From: BOG-908 sp963795825
GTDB lineage: Bacteria; Pseudomonadota; Alphaproteobacteria; Acetobacterales; Acetobacteraceae
Length of the DNA: 64,000 nucleotides
Assembly (NCBI GenBank): GCA_963795825.1
Contig: CAWCIW010000001.1
Span: 558,001 to 622,000 of the forward strand
Reading direction: 5' to 3'
Shown here: one piece after another, positions 1 through 8,980 of the stretch
Layout: the number at the start of each line of letters is the position of its first letter
Position numbering within the stretch: the first letter of the stretch is position 1
Made by a program: the position numbers and the translations under genes
The notes under the pieces: model-generated
The model's input: the letters and a program-made list of their open reading frames with translations, nothing else
Databases searched by the model: none
What the model was told of the DNA's origin: nothing

Positions 1-2931
1 CGCGCCGTAGGCGCCATCCGCGTTACCGAACACACGCAATGCGGCCTGCTCCATTGTTCCACCGTGTGCGGCGAGAAAGGCAAGCGCGTGGCGGCGTATG
101 TGATTTTGCGAGAGTGGCTCGTCGGCGGTTGCAGCCAGCAGCGCCGCTTCGGCAAGCAGCTTGGTTTGCAGAGGCAGCAGATCGCGGAAGATCCCCGACA
201 GCGTTAGGATAACATCGATACGCGGACGCGCCAGCTCGGCAAGCGGTATCAGCCTTGCGCCGGCCAGGCGGCCGTAGCTGTCGAATCGCGGAGCGGCGCC
301 CATCAGCCACAAAGCCTGCGCGATCGGGCCGCCCTCGGATTTGAGGTTGTCGGTTCCCCACAGCACCATCGCGATGGTCTCGGGAAGCGACGCGCCGGCC
401 TGGGCATGGCGTGCGAGCAGACGGTCGGCCTGGCGCGCACCATCCTGACAGGCGAAAACGCTCGGCAGCCGGAAGGGATCGAAACCGTGCAGGTTGCGCC
501 CCGTCGGCAACACCGCGGTATTGCGCAGCAGGTCACCACCAGGCGCCGGGCGAACGTAGCCGCCATCGAGCGCGTGTATGATTGCGGGAATCTCGTAGTC
601 CGTAGCCAGAAGATCGTCGAGCCGGTTGCGCTCCTCGCCTGGCGCGATGTTCGCCGCGTCCAACATGCCGGCGCGCTCTTCCGCGCTCGGCGGCTGGCCG
701 ATTACGTGCAGGCCATGCGGGATCAGCGTGTATTCCAATTCGAGTAGCGCGGCGCCAAGCCGGTCGATCTCGGCGGTTGCGTCAGCGGCGGCCCATTCCG
801 GCGCGGATTCCGCAAGGTCCAGCGTGGCGGCCTGCGTCTGTATCAGCGCCGCCAGCAATATGCGCTGATCGGCATCGGCTTGCGGCTCCATTGCGCGCCA
901 GCGATCCAGCGACGCTTTCAGGTCGACAAGTCCGCGATACAGGCCGGCGGTCGCGGTGGGAGGCGTCAGATAGCTTATCAGCGTGGCGTTGGCGCGACGC
1001 TTGGCGATCATGCCCTCGGAGGGGTTGTTGCTTGCATACAGGTTGAAATTCGGCAGGTCCGCGATCAGCCGGTCCGGCCAGCACGCGCCGGACAATCCGG
1101 CCTGCTTGCCTGGCATGAACTCCAGCGCGCCATGGGTGCCGAAATGCAGCACGGCGTGCGCGCCGAAATCTTCGCGCAGCCAGCGATAGAAAGCGGCAAA
1201 TGCGTGCGTCGGTGCGAAGCCGCGTTCGAACAGCAGGCGCATCGGGTCACCCTCGTAGCCGAACGCCGGCTGTATGCCCACGAACACATTGCCGAACTGC
1301 GCGCCAAGCACGAATATGCCCGACCCGTTGCTCTGCTGACGGCCAGGTGCCGGCCCCCATTGCGCTTCGATCTCACCGAGCCAGTTCTGCGCGCGCACGT
1401 GGTCATCGGTCGGGATGCGCGCGGCGACATTGGCATCCGTGCCGTGCAGGCTCGCATTGCCCTGCAATATCGCGCTGCGTAGCGCATCGACAGTGTCTGG
1501 GACATCGACAGTGTAGCCGGCTTGTTTGAGGCCGAGCAGCGTGTTGTGCAGCGATGCAAACACCGCGAGGTAGGCGGCCGTGCCGGTGGCGCCTGCGTTC
1601 GGCGGAAAGTTGAAGAGCACGGCGGCAATCTTGCGCTCCGCGCGGGCGGCCCGGCGCATACGCACCAGTTTCTCGACCCGCTGCGCCAGGGTGGCGGCGC
1701 GCTCGGGATGAGAGACCATGGCGTGGCACTGGCCGTCGCAACCCTCGCAGGGGTTGGCGGTCAGCGCGCGGCCGCAGCGTCCGCCATAGGTCATCGGCAT
1801 GATGCCGCCATCGAGTTCCGGAATGGCGACCATGATGGTGGTCTCCACCGGCAACAGGCCGCGCGGATCTTCCTGCCAGGTCTGCAGCGTCTGGAACTCG
1901 ACCGGATGCGCGGTGATGTAAGGCACATCCAGCGCGGCGAGTTGCGCCTCGGCCGCGTCGCGATCGTTATAGGCGGGGCCGCCAACGAGCGAGAATCCTG
2001 TCAGCGACACCACGGCATCGACCTGGACGACACCGGCTTTGGTGAAATACGCGGCGATCGCCGGCCGCTGGTCCAGGCCGCTGGCGAAAGCCGGGATCAC
2101 GCGCAGGCCGCGCTGCTCGAGCGCGGTGATGACGCCGTCATAATGGCGCGAATTGCCGGCGAGGAGATAGGAGCGCAGCAGCAGCAGGCCGACGGTGCCG
2201 CGCGCGCCCCAGGCGGGAAGCTGTCCGACATCGACCACGATGCGGCCGGCCGCGCGCGGATGATACAAGCCGATATCGGGATATTCGATCGGCGCTTCCA
2301 CGCTGGCGAGCGTGCCGGCGCGCAGGCGCTCGGCCTGGGCATAGCGCCCGACCAGCATGCGCACCATGTTGGTGAGGTTTTCCTGCGATCCCGCCAGCCA
2401 ATATTGCAGGCACAGGAAATAGGTACGCACATCCTGCGCGGTGCCCGGTATGAACCGCATCAGCTTGGGCAGGCGCTTCAGCATGCGCATCTGCGCCGCA
2501 CCGCTCGAGGCTTCCGCGCTCGATTTGCCGGCCGGCTTGCCGCGCAGTTTCTTCAGCATCGCCAGGGCGCCGGTCGCTTCCTGCGACATGTCGAAACGGC
2601 CGAGTTTTGTCAGCCGGGTGATTTCGCCGGCGGACATGCAGCACAGCATCGCGTCGCAATCCAGCCGGCGTGCGGCGAGGGCCGGCTGCACCGCGCGCAC
2701 GTGCTCCTCGAGGAACAGCATCGTGGCGATCACGATGTCGCCCTGCGCAATATCCGCCAGGCAGGCGGCGAGCGCGCCAGCATCCGCGGCCCAAACATCG
2801 GCGGCGTGCACGGCCAAATGCAGGCCGGGTATTTCGGCGCGCAACACATCCTGGGCGCGCGCGGCCGCGTCCGACAGATGGCTGTCCATCGTGACGATGA
2901 CGACGCGCAAGGCAGCGGGTTCAGCGTGCAT
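1..2931 (-). CDS. bchH: Mg-protoporphyrin IX chelatase subunit H, 3' end cut by the window
   Basis: Large porphyrin-binding subunit of Mg-chelatase, which with BchI and BchD puts Mg into protoporphyrin IX. The frame is open without a stop from the ATG at 2931 to the left edge, giving 977 residues of a family usually near 1200, so roughly 200 C-terminal residues are missing. The N-terminus (MHAEPAALRVVIVTMDSH) and the late NADGAYGA stretch are typical of BchH. The start overlaps the end of bchB by 11 bases, so translation is probably coupled. It is the fourth gene of bchF-bchN-bchB-bchH; in relatives bchL and bchM usually follow, outside this window. Confidence 0.95.
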   Translation of the reverse strand, partial: MHAEPAALRVVIVTMDSHLSDAAARAQDVLRAEIPGLHLAVHAADVWAADAGALAACLADIAQGDIVIATMLFLEEHVRAVQPALAARRLDCDAMLCCMSAGEITRLTKLGRFDMSQEATGALAMLKKLRGKPAGKSSAEASSGAAQMRMLKRLPKLMRFIPGTAQDVRTYFLCLQYWLAGSQENLTNMVRMLVGRYAQAERLRAGTLASVEAPIEYPDIGLYHPRAAGRIVVDVGQLPAWGARGTVGLLLLRSYLLAGNSRHYDGVITALEQRGLRVIPAFASGLDQRPAIAAYFTKAGVVQVDAVVSLTGFSLVGGPAYNDRDAAEAQLAALDVPYITAHPVEFQTLQTWQEDPRGLLPVETTIMVAIPELDGGIMPMTYGGRCGRALTANPCEGCDGQCHAMVSHPERAATLAQRVEKLVRMRRAARAERKIAAVLFNFPPNAGATGTAAYLAVFASLHNTLLGLKQAGYTVDVPDTVDALRSAILQGNASLHGTDANVAARIPTDDHVRAQNWLGEIEAQWGPAPGRQQSNGSGIFVLGAQFGNVFVGIQPAFGYEGDPMRLLFERGFAPTHAFAAFYRWLREDFGAHAVLHFGTHGALEFMPGKQAGLSGACWPDRLIADLPNFNLYASNNPSEGMIAKRRANATLISYLTPPTATAGLYRGLVDLKASLDRWRAMEPQADADQRILLAALIQTQAATLDLAESAPEWAAADATAEIDRLGAALLELEYTLIPHGLHVIGQPPSAEERAGMLDAANIAPGEERNRLDDLLATDYEIPAIIHALDGGYVRPAPGGDLLRNTAVLPTGRNLHGFDPFRLPSVFACQDGARQADRLLARHAQAGASLPETIAMVLWGTDNLKSEGGPIAQALWLMGAAPRFDSYGRLAGARLIPLAELARPRIDVILTLSGIFRDLLPLQTKLLAEAALLAATADEPLSQNHIRRHALAFLAAHGGTMEQAALRVFGNADGAYGA

Positions 2932-4456
2932 GATGCGCCTTGGCGTCATACAGCGTGTCGAGCGTGATCGTCGAAACACCGCGCTCGGCGGCGAAACTCT
3001 CGGTGTTGCGCCGCGCCTTGCCGCGCACGAAGAACGGTATCTTGCCAAGCTCCGCCTCGGCTTCCGCGGACCAGCGCCTTGCTTCGCCGGCGGCGGGAAT
3101 GGCCGCCTGCAGGATCGCCTCGGGCAATTTCGCCGTGCTGCCGCCGAGATGGGAGGGGGCGGCGTCGGCAGAGAACTCGAAGTCTTCGCGGAACATCGTG
3201 ATCAGGTGTTCCTCGAGGCCCATCATCAGCGGATGCACCCACGAGTCGAACACCACGTTCGCGCCCTCGAAGCCCATCTGCGGCGAGTAGCGCGCGGGGA
3301 AATCCTGCACATGCACCGGGGCGGAGATCACCGCGCACGGAATGCCGAGTCGCTTGGCGATGTTGCGTTCCATCTGCGTGCCGAGCACGAGCTCCGGCCG
3401 CAAGGCGGACACCTGCTGTTCCACGTCGAGGTAATCGTCGGTGATCAGCGCTTCCACGCCGTAGCGCTTTGCGGCGTCACGCACGTCGCGCGCGAACTCG
3501 CGGCTATAGGTGCCGAGGCCGACGATCTGGAAGCCCATCTCCTCGCTGGCGATGCGGGCGGCGGCGACCACATGCGTGGCATCGCCGAAGATGAAAACGC
3601 GCTTGTTGGTGAGGTAGGTCGAGTCGACCGAACGCGAATACCACGGCAGGTTGGAGGCGGCCGCGGAGAGATGCGCCGGCACGTCAACGCCGGCGAGTGC
3701 CGCCACTTCGGCGATGAACGCCACCGTGGCCGCGATGCCGATCGGCACCGTCTTGGTGAACGGCATCTGGAAATTGCGCTGCAGCCAGGAGGCCGCGACC
3801 TGGGCCACTTCCGGATACAGCACCACGTTGAAATCGGCATCCGGCAGGCGCGCCAGATCGGCCGGCGACGCAGCTTCCGGCGCGGTCACGTTCACATCGA
3901 TGCCGAGCTCGCCAAGCAGCTTGCTGATTTCGCGCGTATCGTCGCGGTGCCGGAAACCGAGGGCGCAGGGGCCCAGGATATTGCAGCTCGGGCGCCCGCC
4001 CGGGGGCCGTGTGCGCGGTGCGGCAAAGGCGCGCACCAGTTGGTAGAACGTCTCGGCCGCGCCCCAATTCTCTTTCTTCTGGTAGGCGGGAAGCTCCACG
4101 GCCACCACGGGCACCGGGAGTTGCAGCGCGCGCGCCAGCCCGCCCGGATCGTCCTGTATCAATTCCGCGGTGCACGAGGCGCCGACCAGCAGCGCCTGCG
4201 GCTGGAAGCGCTCGTAGGCGTCGCGCGCCGCGGTCTTGAAAAGTTCCGCGGTGTCGCCGCCAAGATCGCGCGCCTGGAATGTGGTGTAGGTCACCGGCGG
4301 ACGCGCGGCGCGGCGCTCGATCATGGTGAACAGAAGGTCGGCATAGGTATCGCCCTGCGGCGCATGCAGAACGTAATGCACGCCCTGCATGGCGGTGACC
4401 ACGCGCATCGCGCCTACGTGCGGCGGGCCTTCATATGTCCAGAGCGTGAGCTGCAT
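2921..4456 (-). CDS. bchB: Light-independent protochlorophyllide reductase subunit B
   Basis: Catalytic-component subunit of dark-operative protochlorophyllide reductase (DPOR); with BchN it forms the heterotetramer that reduces ring D of protochlorophyllide, taking electrons from BchL. The 511-aa product starts MQLTLWTYEGPPHVGAMR, the family N-terminus. Asp36, the unusual Asp ligand of the BchNB 4Fe-4S cluster, is present (PQGD36), as is the GASCTAEL segment. The frame extends upstream, but that part lies inside bchN and has no family sequence, so the ATG at 4456 is chosen. It begins 1 base after the bchN stop and overlaps bchH by 11 bases. Confidence 0.96.
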   Translation of the reverse strand: MQLTLWTYEGPPHVGAMRVVTAMQGVHYVLHAPQGDTYADLLFTMIERRAARPPVTYTTFQARDLGGDTAELFKTAARDAYERFQPQALLVGASCTAELIQDDPGGLARALQLPVPVVAVELPAYQKKENWGAAETFYQLVRAFAAPRTRPPGGRPSCNILGPCALGFRHRDDTREISKLLGELGIDVNVTAPEAASPADLARLPDADFNVVLYPEVAQVAASWLQRNFQMPFTKTVPIGIAATVAFIAEVAALAGVDVPAHLSAAASNLPWYSRSVDSTYLTNKRVFIFGDATHVVAAARIASEEMGFQIVGLGTYSREFARDVRDAAKRYGVEALITDDYLDVEQQVSALRPELVLGTQMERNIAKRLGIPCAVISAPVHVQDFPARYSPQMGFEGANVVFDSWVHPLMMGLEEHLITMFREDFEFSADAAPSHLGGSTAKLPEAILQAAIPAAGEARRWSAEAEAELGKIPFFVRGKARRNTESFAAERGVSTITLDTLYDAKAHHAR

Positions 4457-4457
4457 C

Positions 4458-5738
4458 CTACACCGCCAGTTTCGTGCGGCGCAGCAGCGGGCGCGCGAAT
4501 AATTCGGCCAGATCGCCCGCCTGGTCGTAGCCCTGTATCGGCGTGAACAGCAGCTCGATGGACCATTTCGTGGTGATGCCCTCCGCCTCGAGCGGATTGG
4601 CAAGGCCCAGGCCGCACACCGCGATGTCCGGCCGTGCGGCGCGGCAGCGGTCGAGCTGACGGTCCACGTCCTGGCCTTCGCTCAGGAACGTTCCTTCTGG
4701 CAACACGGAAAGTTCGGCGGCAAGGTGTTCGCGGTGCAGATACGGCGTGCCGACTTCGACGAGTTCCATGCCGAGTTCGCGCGCAGCGAATCGCGCGAGC
4801 GGCAATTCGAGCTGGCTGTCGGGGAAGAAGAAGATGCGCTTGCCGGCGAGCTTGCCGCGCGCCGCCGCCAGCGCAGTGCCGGCGCGTGTCCGTGCGCTTG
4901 CCGTGGCGGCCTCGAATTGTGCGTCGGAGATATCGAAGGCGGTGGCCGCCGCGCGCAGCCAGGCCGTGGTGCCTTCGGCGCCGAGCGGGAACAAAGCGGG
5001 CAGCCGGCGCGCGCCGCGCGCTTCGAGTGCACGTGCCGTCTCGGCGAGGAAAGGTTGTGCCAGCAGCATCACCGTTTCCGGACCGATGGCGGGAAGGTCG
5101 ACGGAGCGGCGCGGCGGCAGGAAATCCACCTGGGCTATTCCCAGTGCCGCGAAGAGGCGGCGGAACTGGTCTTCCACCACTTCGGCCAGCGCGCCCACCA
5201 CCAGCAGCGAGCGCTGCGCGCCCGGCGCACTGCGCGGCATGATCGGAACCAGCGCGGCGAGGCAGGCATCTTCGCCCTGCGTGAACGTGGTCTCGATGCC
5301 GCTGCCCGAATAGTTCAGCACGCGCACCTGCGGCATGTGCATCGCGGACAGGCGTTCGGCGGCGCGCGAGAGATCCAGCTTGATCACCTCGGACGGGCAG
5401 GAGCCGACAAGGAACAGCAATTTCACTTCCGGTCGGCGTGCGAGCAGCTGCGCCACCACGCGGTCGAGCTCGTCGTTGGCGTCGGCCAGGCCCGCCAGGT
5501 CACGCTCGTCGATGATCGCGGTGGCGAAGCGCGGTTCGGCGAAGATCATGACGCCGGCTGCCGATTGCAGGAGATGCGCGCAGGTGCGGCTGCCGACGAC
5601 GAGGAAGAACGCATCCTGTATCTTGCGGTGCAGCCAGACGATACCGGTCAGCCCGCAGAACACTTCGCGCTGGCCGCGCTCGCGCAGGACCGGCGCGTCG
5701 AGGCAACCGGCGGCGGGCGCCTGCACCGTGGCGGACAT
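4458..5738 (-). CDS. bchN: Light-independent protochlorophyllide reductase subunit N
   Basis: Partner of BchB in the DPOR catalytic component. The product is 426 aa. The three cysteines that hold the NB cluster are visible at Cys28 (VFCGLTG), Cys53 (GSRTCAH) and Cys114 (LVGSCPSEVI). The ATG at 5738 overlaps the bchF stop as ATGA, a classic coupled junction. No frame problem is seen. Nitrogenase-like (NifD/K superfamily) relatives are excluded by the photosynthetic context and the full-length match to BchN. Confidence 0.96.
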   Translation of the reverse strand: MSATVQAPAAGCLDAPVLRERGQREVFCGLTGIVWLHRKIQDAFFLVVGSRTCAHLLQSAAGVMIFAEPRFATAIIDERDLAGLADANDELDRVVAQLLARRPEVKLLFLVGSCPSEVIKLDLSRAAERLSAMHMPQVRVLNYSGSGIETTFTQGEDACLAALVPIMPRSAPGAQRSLLVVGALAEVVEDQFRRLFAALGIAQVDFLPPRRSVDLPAIGPETVMLLAQPFLAETARALEARGARRLPALFPLGAEGTTAWLRAAATAFDISDAQFEAATASARTRAGTALAAARGKLAGKRIFFFPDSQLELPLARFAARELGMELVEVGTPYLHREHLAAELSVLPEGTFLSEGQDVDRQLDRCRAARPDIAVCGLGLANPLEAEGITTKWSIELLFTPIQGYDQAGDLAELFARPLLRRTKLAV

Positions 5739-6340
5739 CAGGCCTGCCTCAGGCCGTGCGCTGCCTGGTGCCAGGGATCCTGTGCGGCCAGCCGGGCGGC
5801 GCGCAGTTTCAGCAGGAATTGCGCGGCGTTCACGGCGTAGCAGGCATAGGCGGCCAGTGCGAGCAGCATCAGGTTCTGCGCGTCCAGCGAATGCGACAGC
5901 AATGCCACCACATAGGCCGTGTGCAGCGCGATCACGATCATGCTCATCGCATCTTCCCAGAAGAACGCAGGCGCGAACAGATAGCGGCCGAAGATCTCTT
6001 TCTCCCAGATCGCGCCGGTGACCATGATCGTGTAGAGCACGCAGGTTTTCGTCAGCACCGATACATTGGCGGCGAGCGCGCCCTGCCCGGTGATCAGGAA
6101 ATGCGCGACGAAGCCGAGGCTGATCAGAAACACGGCGAACTGCGCCGGGGCGAGCACGCCCTGCACCAGGGTCCAGGGCGAGGCGTCGCGGCGGCGCTTC
6201 TCTTCCGGCGTGTAGAGCGGCCGGGCCACATGGCGGGAAGCGGCGGTCTGGCCGGCCTGCACGTGGCGTCCCGTCGTGGCGCCCCAGGGGCAGCTATCGA
6301 CCGAACCCACCAAGCGCTCCAAAGCCGAAGTTGCGAACAT
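5738..6340 (-). CDS. bchF: 2-vinyl bacteriochlorophyllide hydratase
   Basis: Hydrates the 3-vinyl group on the route to bacteriochlorophyll a. The family core begins at RPLYTPEEKRRRDASPWTLV and continues through about four hydrophobic helices to the C-terminus. I start at the ATG at 6340 (200 aa). A longer frame reaches a TTG at 6469, but that lies inside the operator/promoter at 6460-6493. The usual family length is about 165 aa, so the first 35-40 residues here are an extension or the true start is further in. It is the first gene of the minus-strand operon and is read from the promoter at 6436-6465. Confidence 0.9.
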   Translation of the reverse strand: MFATSALERLVGSVDSCPWGATTGRHVQAGQTAASRHVARPLYTPEEKRRRDASPWTLVQGVLAPAQFAVFLISLGFVAHFLITGQGALAANVSVLTKTCVLYTIMVTGAIWEKEIFGRYLFAPAFFWEDAMSMIVIALHTAYVVALLSHSLDAQNLMLLALAAYACYAVNAAQFLLKLRAARLAAQDPWHQAAHGLRQA

Positions 6341-6435
6341 AGCTGAACACCCTCTTCTCTCGGCCGCCGCACGCCCCGGAGCCGGGTCTGCGTCGGCTGC
6401 GGGCTCAACCGGCCCATTCGCCTCAACTGGAGAGA

Positions 6436-6465
6436 AGGCTAAAGCGGGCCGCAAAGGACTGTCAA
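6436..6465 (-). promoter_or_regulatory. Predicted sigma70-type promoter for bchF operon
   Basis: On the minus strand TTGACA lies at 6465-6460, and TTTAGC (17-base spacer) or TAGCCT (18-base spacer) follows near 6442-6436. It is the mirror image of the ppaA promoter; both -35 boxes sit in the arms of one inverted repeat. This is inferred from sequence only. Confidence 0.5.
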
Positions 6466-6493
6466 GCAAACCTTACGTAAATCTAGCTTGACA
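6460..6493. promoter_or_regulatory. Symmetric operator between bchF and ppaA, probable PpsR/CrtJ target
   Basis: Perfect 8-base arms TGTCAAGC (6460-6467) and GCTTGACA (6486-6493) share their centre with an inner palindrome TTACGTAA (6473-6480). Two overlapping near-matches to the PpsR/CrtJ site TGT-N12-ACA can be read: TGT-N12-ACG (6460-6477) and CGT-N12-ACA (6476-6493). The arms also hold the two outward -35 boxes, so a bound protein would block both directions. Both flanking operons are known PpsR targets in relatives; binding here is inferred. Confidence 0.6.
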
Positions 6494-6518
6494 CTTTTTG
6501 CCGCCGCCGCTTTAGAAT
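6488..6518 (+). promoter_or_regulatory. Predicted promoter for ppaA-ppsR-bchG operon
   Basis: TTGACA (6488-6493) is followed after 19 bases by TAGAAT (6513-6518), or after 17 by TTTAGA. Transcription would begin near 6525, which rules out the ATG at 6517 as the ppaA start. Confidence 0.5.
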
Positions 6519-6537
6519 GGTCCGCAAGGCAAGGGCG

Positions 6538-7440
6538 ATGGCGGCAATGCACTCTCAGGCGGCAACCGACGATGTCTGGACGGAAACCGACACCACGCGG
6601 GTGATACGCGGCCTGTCGCGCAGCCAGTTGGCAGCCCAGGAGTTGCGGGCCGATCCTGCCGTGCATCGCCACGATGTTCTGGTCCGCACGATGCAGGAAG
6701 AGGTGATCCCCCGCCTGTTGCGCGCCCGCCTGGCGGCCGCGCCCGCTTCGGTGGCCGAAGCGGCACCGGCACCGGCATTGGCACCCGTGCAGGAGCAGGT
6801 CAGCCGCCTGGTCGGCCTCGTGCTCGAAGGCGGCCAGGCCGAGCCCGCCGCCTACGTGGAAACCCTGCGCCAGGCCGGCGCGCCGGTCGAGTCGCTGCTG
6901 CTCGACCTGCTCACCCCGGCCGCGCGGTTGCTGGGCGAGATGTGGGAAGACGATACCTGCAGCTTCTCCGACGTGACGCGCGGCATGCTGCGCCTGGGCC
7001 AGATACAGCGCCTGCTCGATCGGGCGTTTTCCGGCGACGTGGTGCCGGCTGCAAGCGCGCCCCGCGCGCTGCTGGTGCAGATGCCGGGCGAGCAGCATGG
7101 TTTCGGTCTGGCGATGGTGACGCAGTTCTTCCGCCGCGCCGGCTGGAATGTCCGCCAGGAGCCGGTGGTGACCAGTGCCGGCCTGCAGGATCTGGTGCGC
7201 ACCCAGGCGTTCGGGCTGGTGGGCATTTCGCTTTCCTGCAGCAGCAACATGGCGGGACTGGAAGCGGAGATACGCGCCATCCGCCGGCATTCGCGCAATG
7301 CCGCGGTGGCGATCATGGTCGGCGGCCCGCCTTTCATCGCCCATCCGCAACTGGCCGCCATGGTCGGCGCGGACGCCACGGCAGCGGACGGAAAAGACGC
7401 CGTGCGGCAGGCGGAGAGCCTGGTGGCAGCCGCCCGATGA
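6538..7440 (+). CDS. ppaA: Cobalamin-binding antirepressor of PpsR (PpaA/AerR family)
   Basis: PpaA/AerR proteins bind B12 through a SCHIC domain and antagonise PpsR/CrtJ in response to light. The product is about 300 aa. The C-terminal half holds the cobalamin-binding fold, with the candidate axial histidine in MPGEQHGFG, then a GISLSCSSNM strand and an IMVGGPPF segment. The N-terminal half is helical and alanine-rich. The ATG at 6538 has AAGG 8 bases upstream and lies just after the predicted transcription start; ATGs at 6517 and 6547 are alternatives. It lies directly upstream of ppsR, as in many purple bacteria. Confidence 0.88.
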   Translation: MAAMHSQAATDDVWTETDTTRVIRGLSRSQLAAQELRADPAVHRHDVLVRTMQEEVIPRLLRARLAAAPASVAEAAPAPALAPVQEQVSRLVGLVLEGGQAEPAAYVETLRQAGAPVESLLLDLLTPAARLLGEMWEDDTCSFSDVTRGMLRLGQIQRLLDRAFSGDVVPAASAPRALLVQMPGEQHGFGLAMVTQFFRRAGWNVRQEPVVTSAGLQDLVRTQAFGLVGISLSCSSNMAGLEAEIRAIRRHSRNAAVAIMVGGPPFIAHPQLAAMVGADATAADGKDAVRQAESLVAAAR

Positions 7441-7539
7441 GCCATAGATCGGCAGCGATCGCGGCGGGCGGGCGTCTCCGCCGCTACAAGGATAACCACA
7501 CCCAAAAATACCAAGAAACGGCGTAGGCGGGAACGGGCC

Positions 7540-8980
7540 ATGCAATGGAGGATCTCGGCGCTCGTGAAAACATTCGCCTCACCTGACAGCTCCCTTGGCA
7601 GTCTGGATGCGCAGTCGGTGGCGACGCTGATCGCCACCGCATCGGACGTGGCACTCATCGTCGATGCGGACGGCACGATACGCGATGTTGCTTTCCAGAG
7701 CGACGAACTTGCCCACGACCTGGACACCAGCGGCAGCTGGACCGGCCGCAAGCTGGCGAGCACCGTGGTGCCGGACAGCGTGCCGAAAGTCACCCATCTG
7801 CTGGTGGATGCGGCAACGCCCGCCGCCAAGCCGAAATGGCGCCATCTCAACCACGCCAACGCTGCGGGCGGTTCGGTGCCGGTGCTGTATTGCGCGGTTC
7901 AGGTGGGCAATGACGGCCGCATGGTGGCATTCGGGCGCGACCTGCGCGCGATGTCCGCGCTGCAGCAGCGCCTGGTCACCGCGCAGGAGACCCTGGAGCG
8001 CGACTATTCGCGCATGCGCGAGGTCGAGGCGCGCTACCGCCTGCTGTTCCAGATGTCGTCCGAAGCGGTGCTGATACTCGATCCGGTGCGCCACCGCGTG
8101 GTCGAAGCCAATCCCGCCGCGCGCCTGCTGTTCGGCGTGGCGGCCGAGTCCGGCCAGGCGCTGGGCGACCTGTTTGCGCGCGACGCACTGGAAGGCGTGA
8201 TCGCGCATCTCGGCGCCATACGCGGCGACGGCCGCGCGGAAGAATTTGCCGCCAGGCTGGCTGTCGGCGACGCCACGGTGATGCTGTCCGCCTCGCTGTT
8301 TCGCCAGGACAGCACCACGCTGTTCCTGATGCGCATCACGCCGGCCGGCGACGAGACGGCGAACACGCCCGACGTAAAACGCAACCTGTTGCGCCTGGTG
8401 GAGAGCGCGCCGGATGGTTTTGTCGTCACCGACAGCGCCGGCAACATACTCACCGCGAACAACGCCTTCCTGGAGATGGCGGGCCTCGCCGACGAAGAAC
8501 TCGCGCGCGGCGAGTCGCTGGACCGCTGGGTGGGCAATTCGGGCGTGGAACTCGACGTGCTGATCACCAATCTGCGCCAGCGCGGTTCGGTGCGGTTCTT
8601 CGCCACCACGGTGCGCAGCGAGTTCCGCCGGGTCCGCAAAGGTTGAGATCTCCGCGGTCGCGATCGGCAATGGCGGGCAGCATTCCTTTGGGTTCGCGAT
8701 ACGCAATATCGGGCCGCGTCTGCAGGTGGACAGCCAGGCGGTGCGCGCGCTGCCGCGTTCGATCGAGCAGCTCACCGAGCTGATCGGCCGCGTGCCGCTC
8801 AAGGAGCTGGTGCGTGAATCGACCGACGTGATCGAGAAGCTTTGCATCGAGGCGGCGCTGGAGCTGACCGGCGACAACCGCGCATCCGCCGCCGAGATGC
8901 TCGGGCTGAGCCGGCAGAGCCTGTATGTGAAACTGCGTCGTTACGGCCTCGGGGATCTGGCGACCAATGAGCAGAATTGA
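7540..8980 (+). pseudogene. ppsR: PpsR/CrtJ transcriptional repressor, frameshifted before the HTH domain
   Basis: PpsR is the redox- and light-responsive repressor of bch, crt and puc genes. The first frame (to the TGA at 8646) holds the Q-linker and PAS region; a second frame (about 8627-8980) holds the Fis-type HTH (ASAAEMLGLSRQSLYVKLRR). The PAS end ...VRSEF and the continuation AGSAKVEISAV join perfectly if one C is removed near 8626, so one extra base separates the domains. As written, the product lacks its DNA-binding domain. The start is the ATG at 7540 or, more like the family, the GTG at 7564 (MKTFASPDSSLGSLDA), which follows GGAGG at 7546-7550. Sequencing error and true mutation cannot be told apart here. 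Confidence 0.88.

Noticed and set aside
2441..4546. A 701-codon open frame on the plus strand antisense to bchB/bchH
   Set aside because: High-GC shadow of the real minus-strand genes; no family sequence, no ribosome site, and composition follows the opposite strand's third codon positions.
6517..6537. ATG at 6517 as the ppaA start
   Set aside because: It overlaps the predicted -10 box and lies before the expected transcript start; 6538 has an AAGG at good distance.
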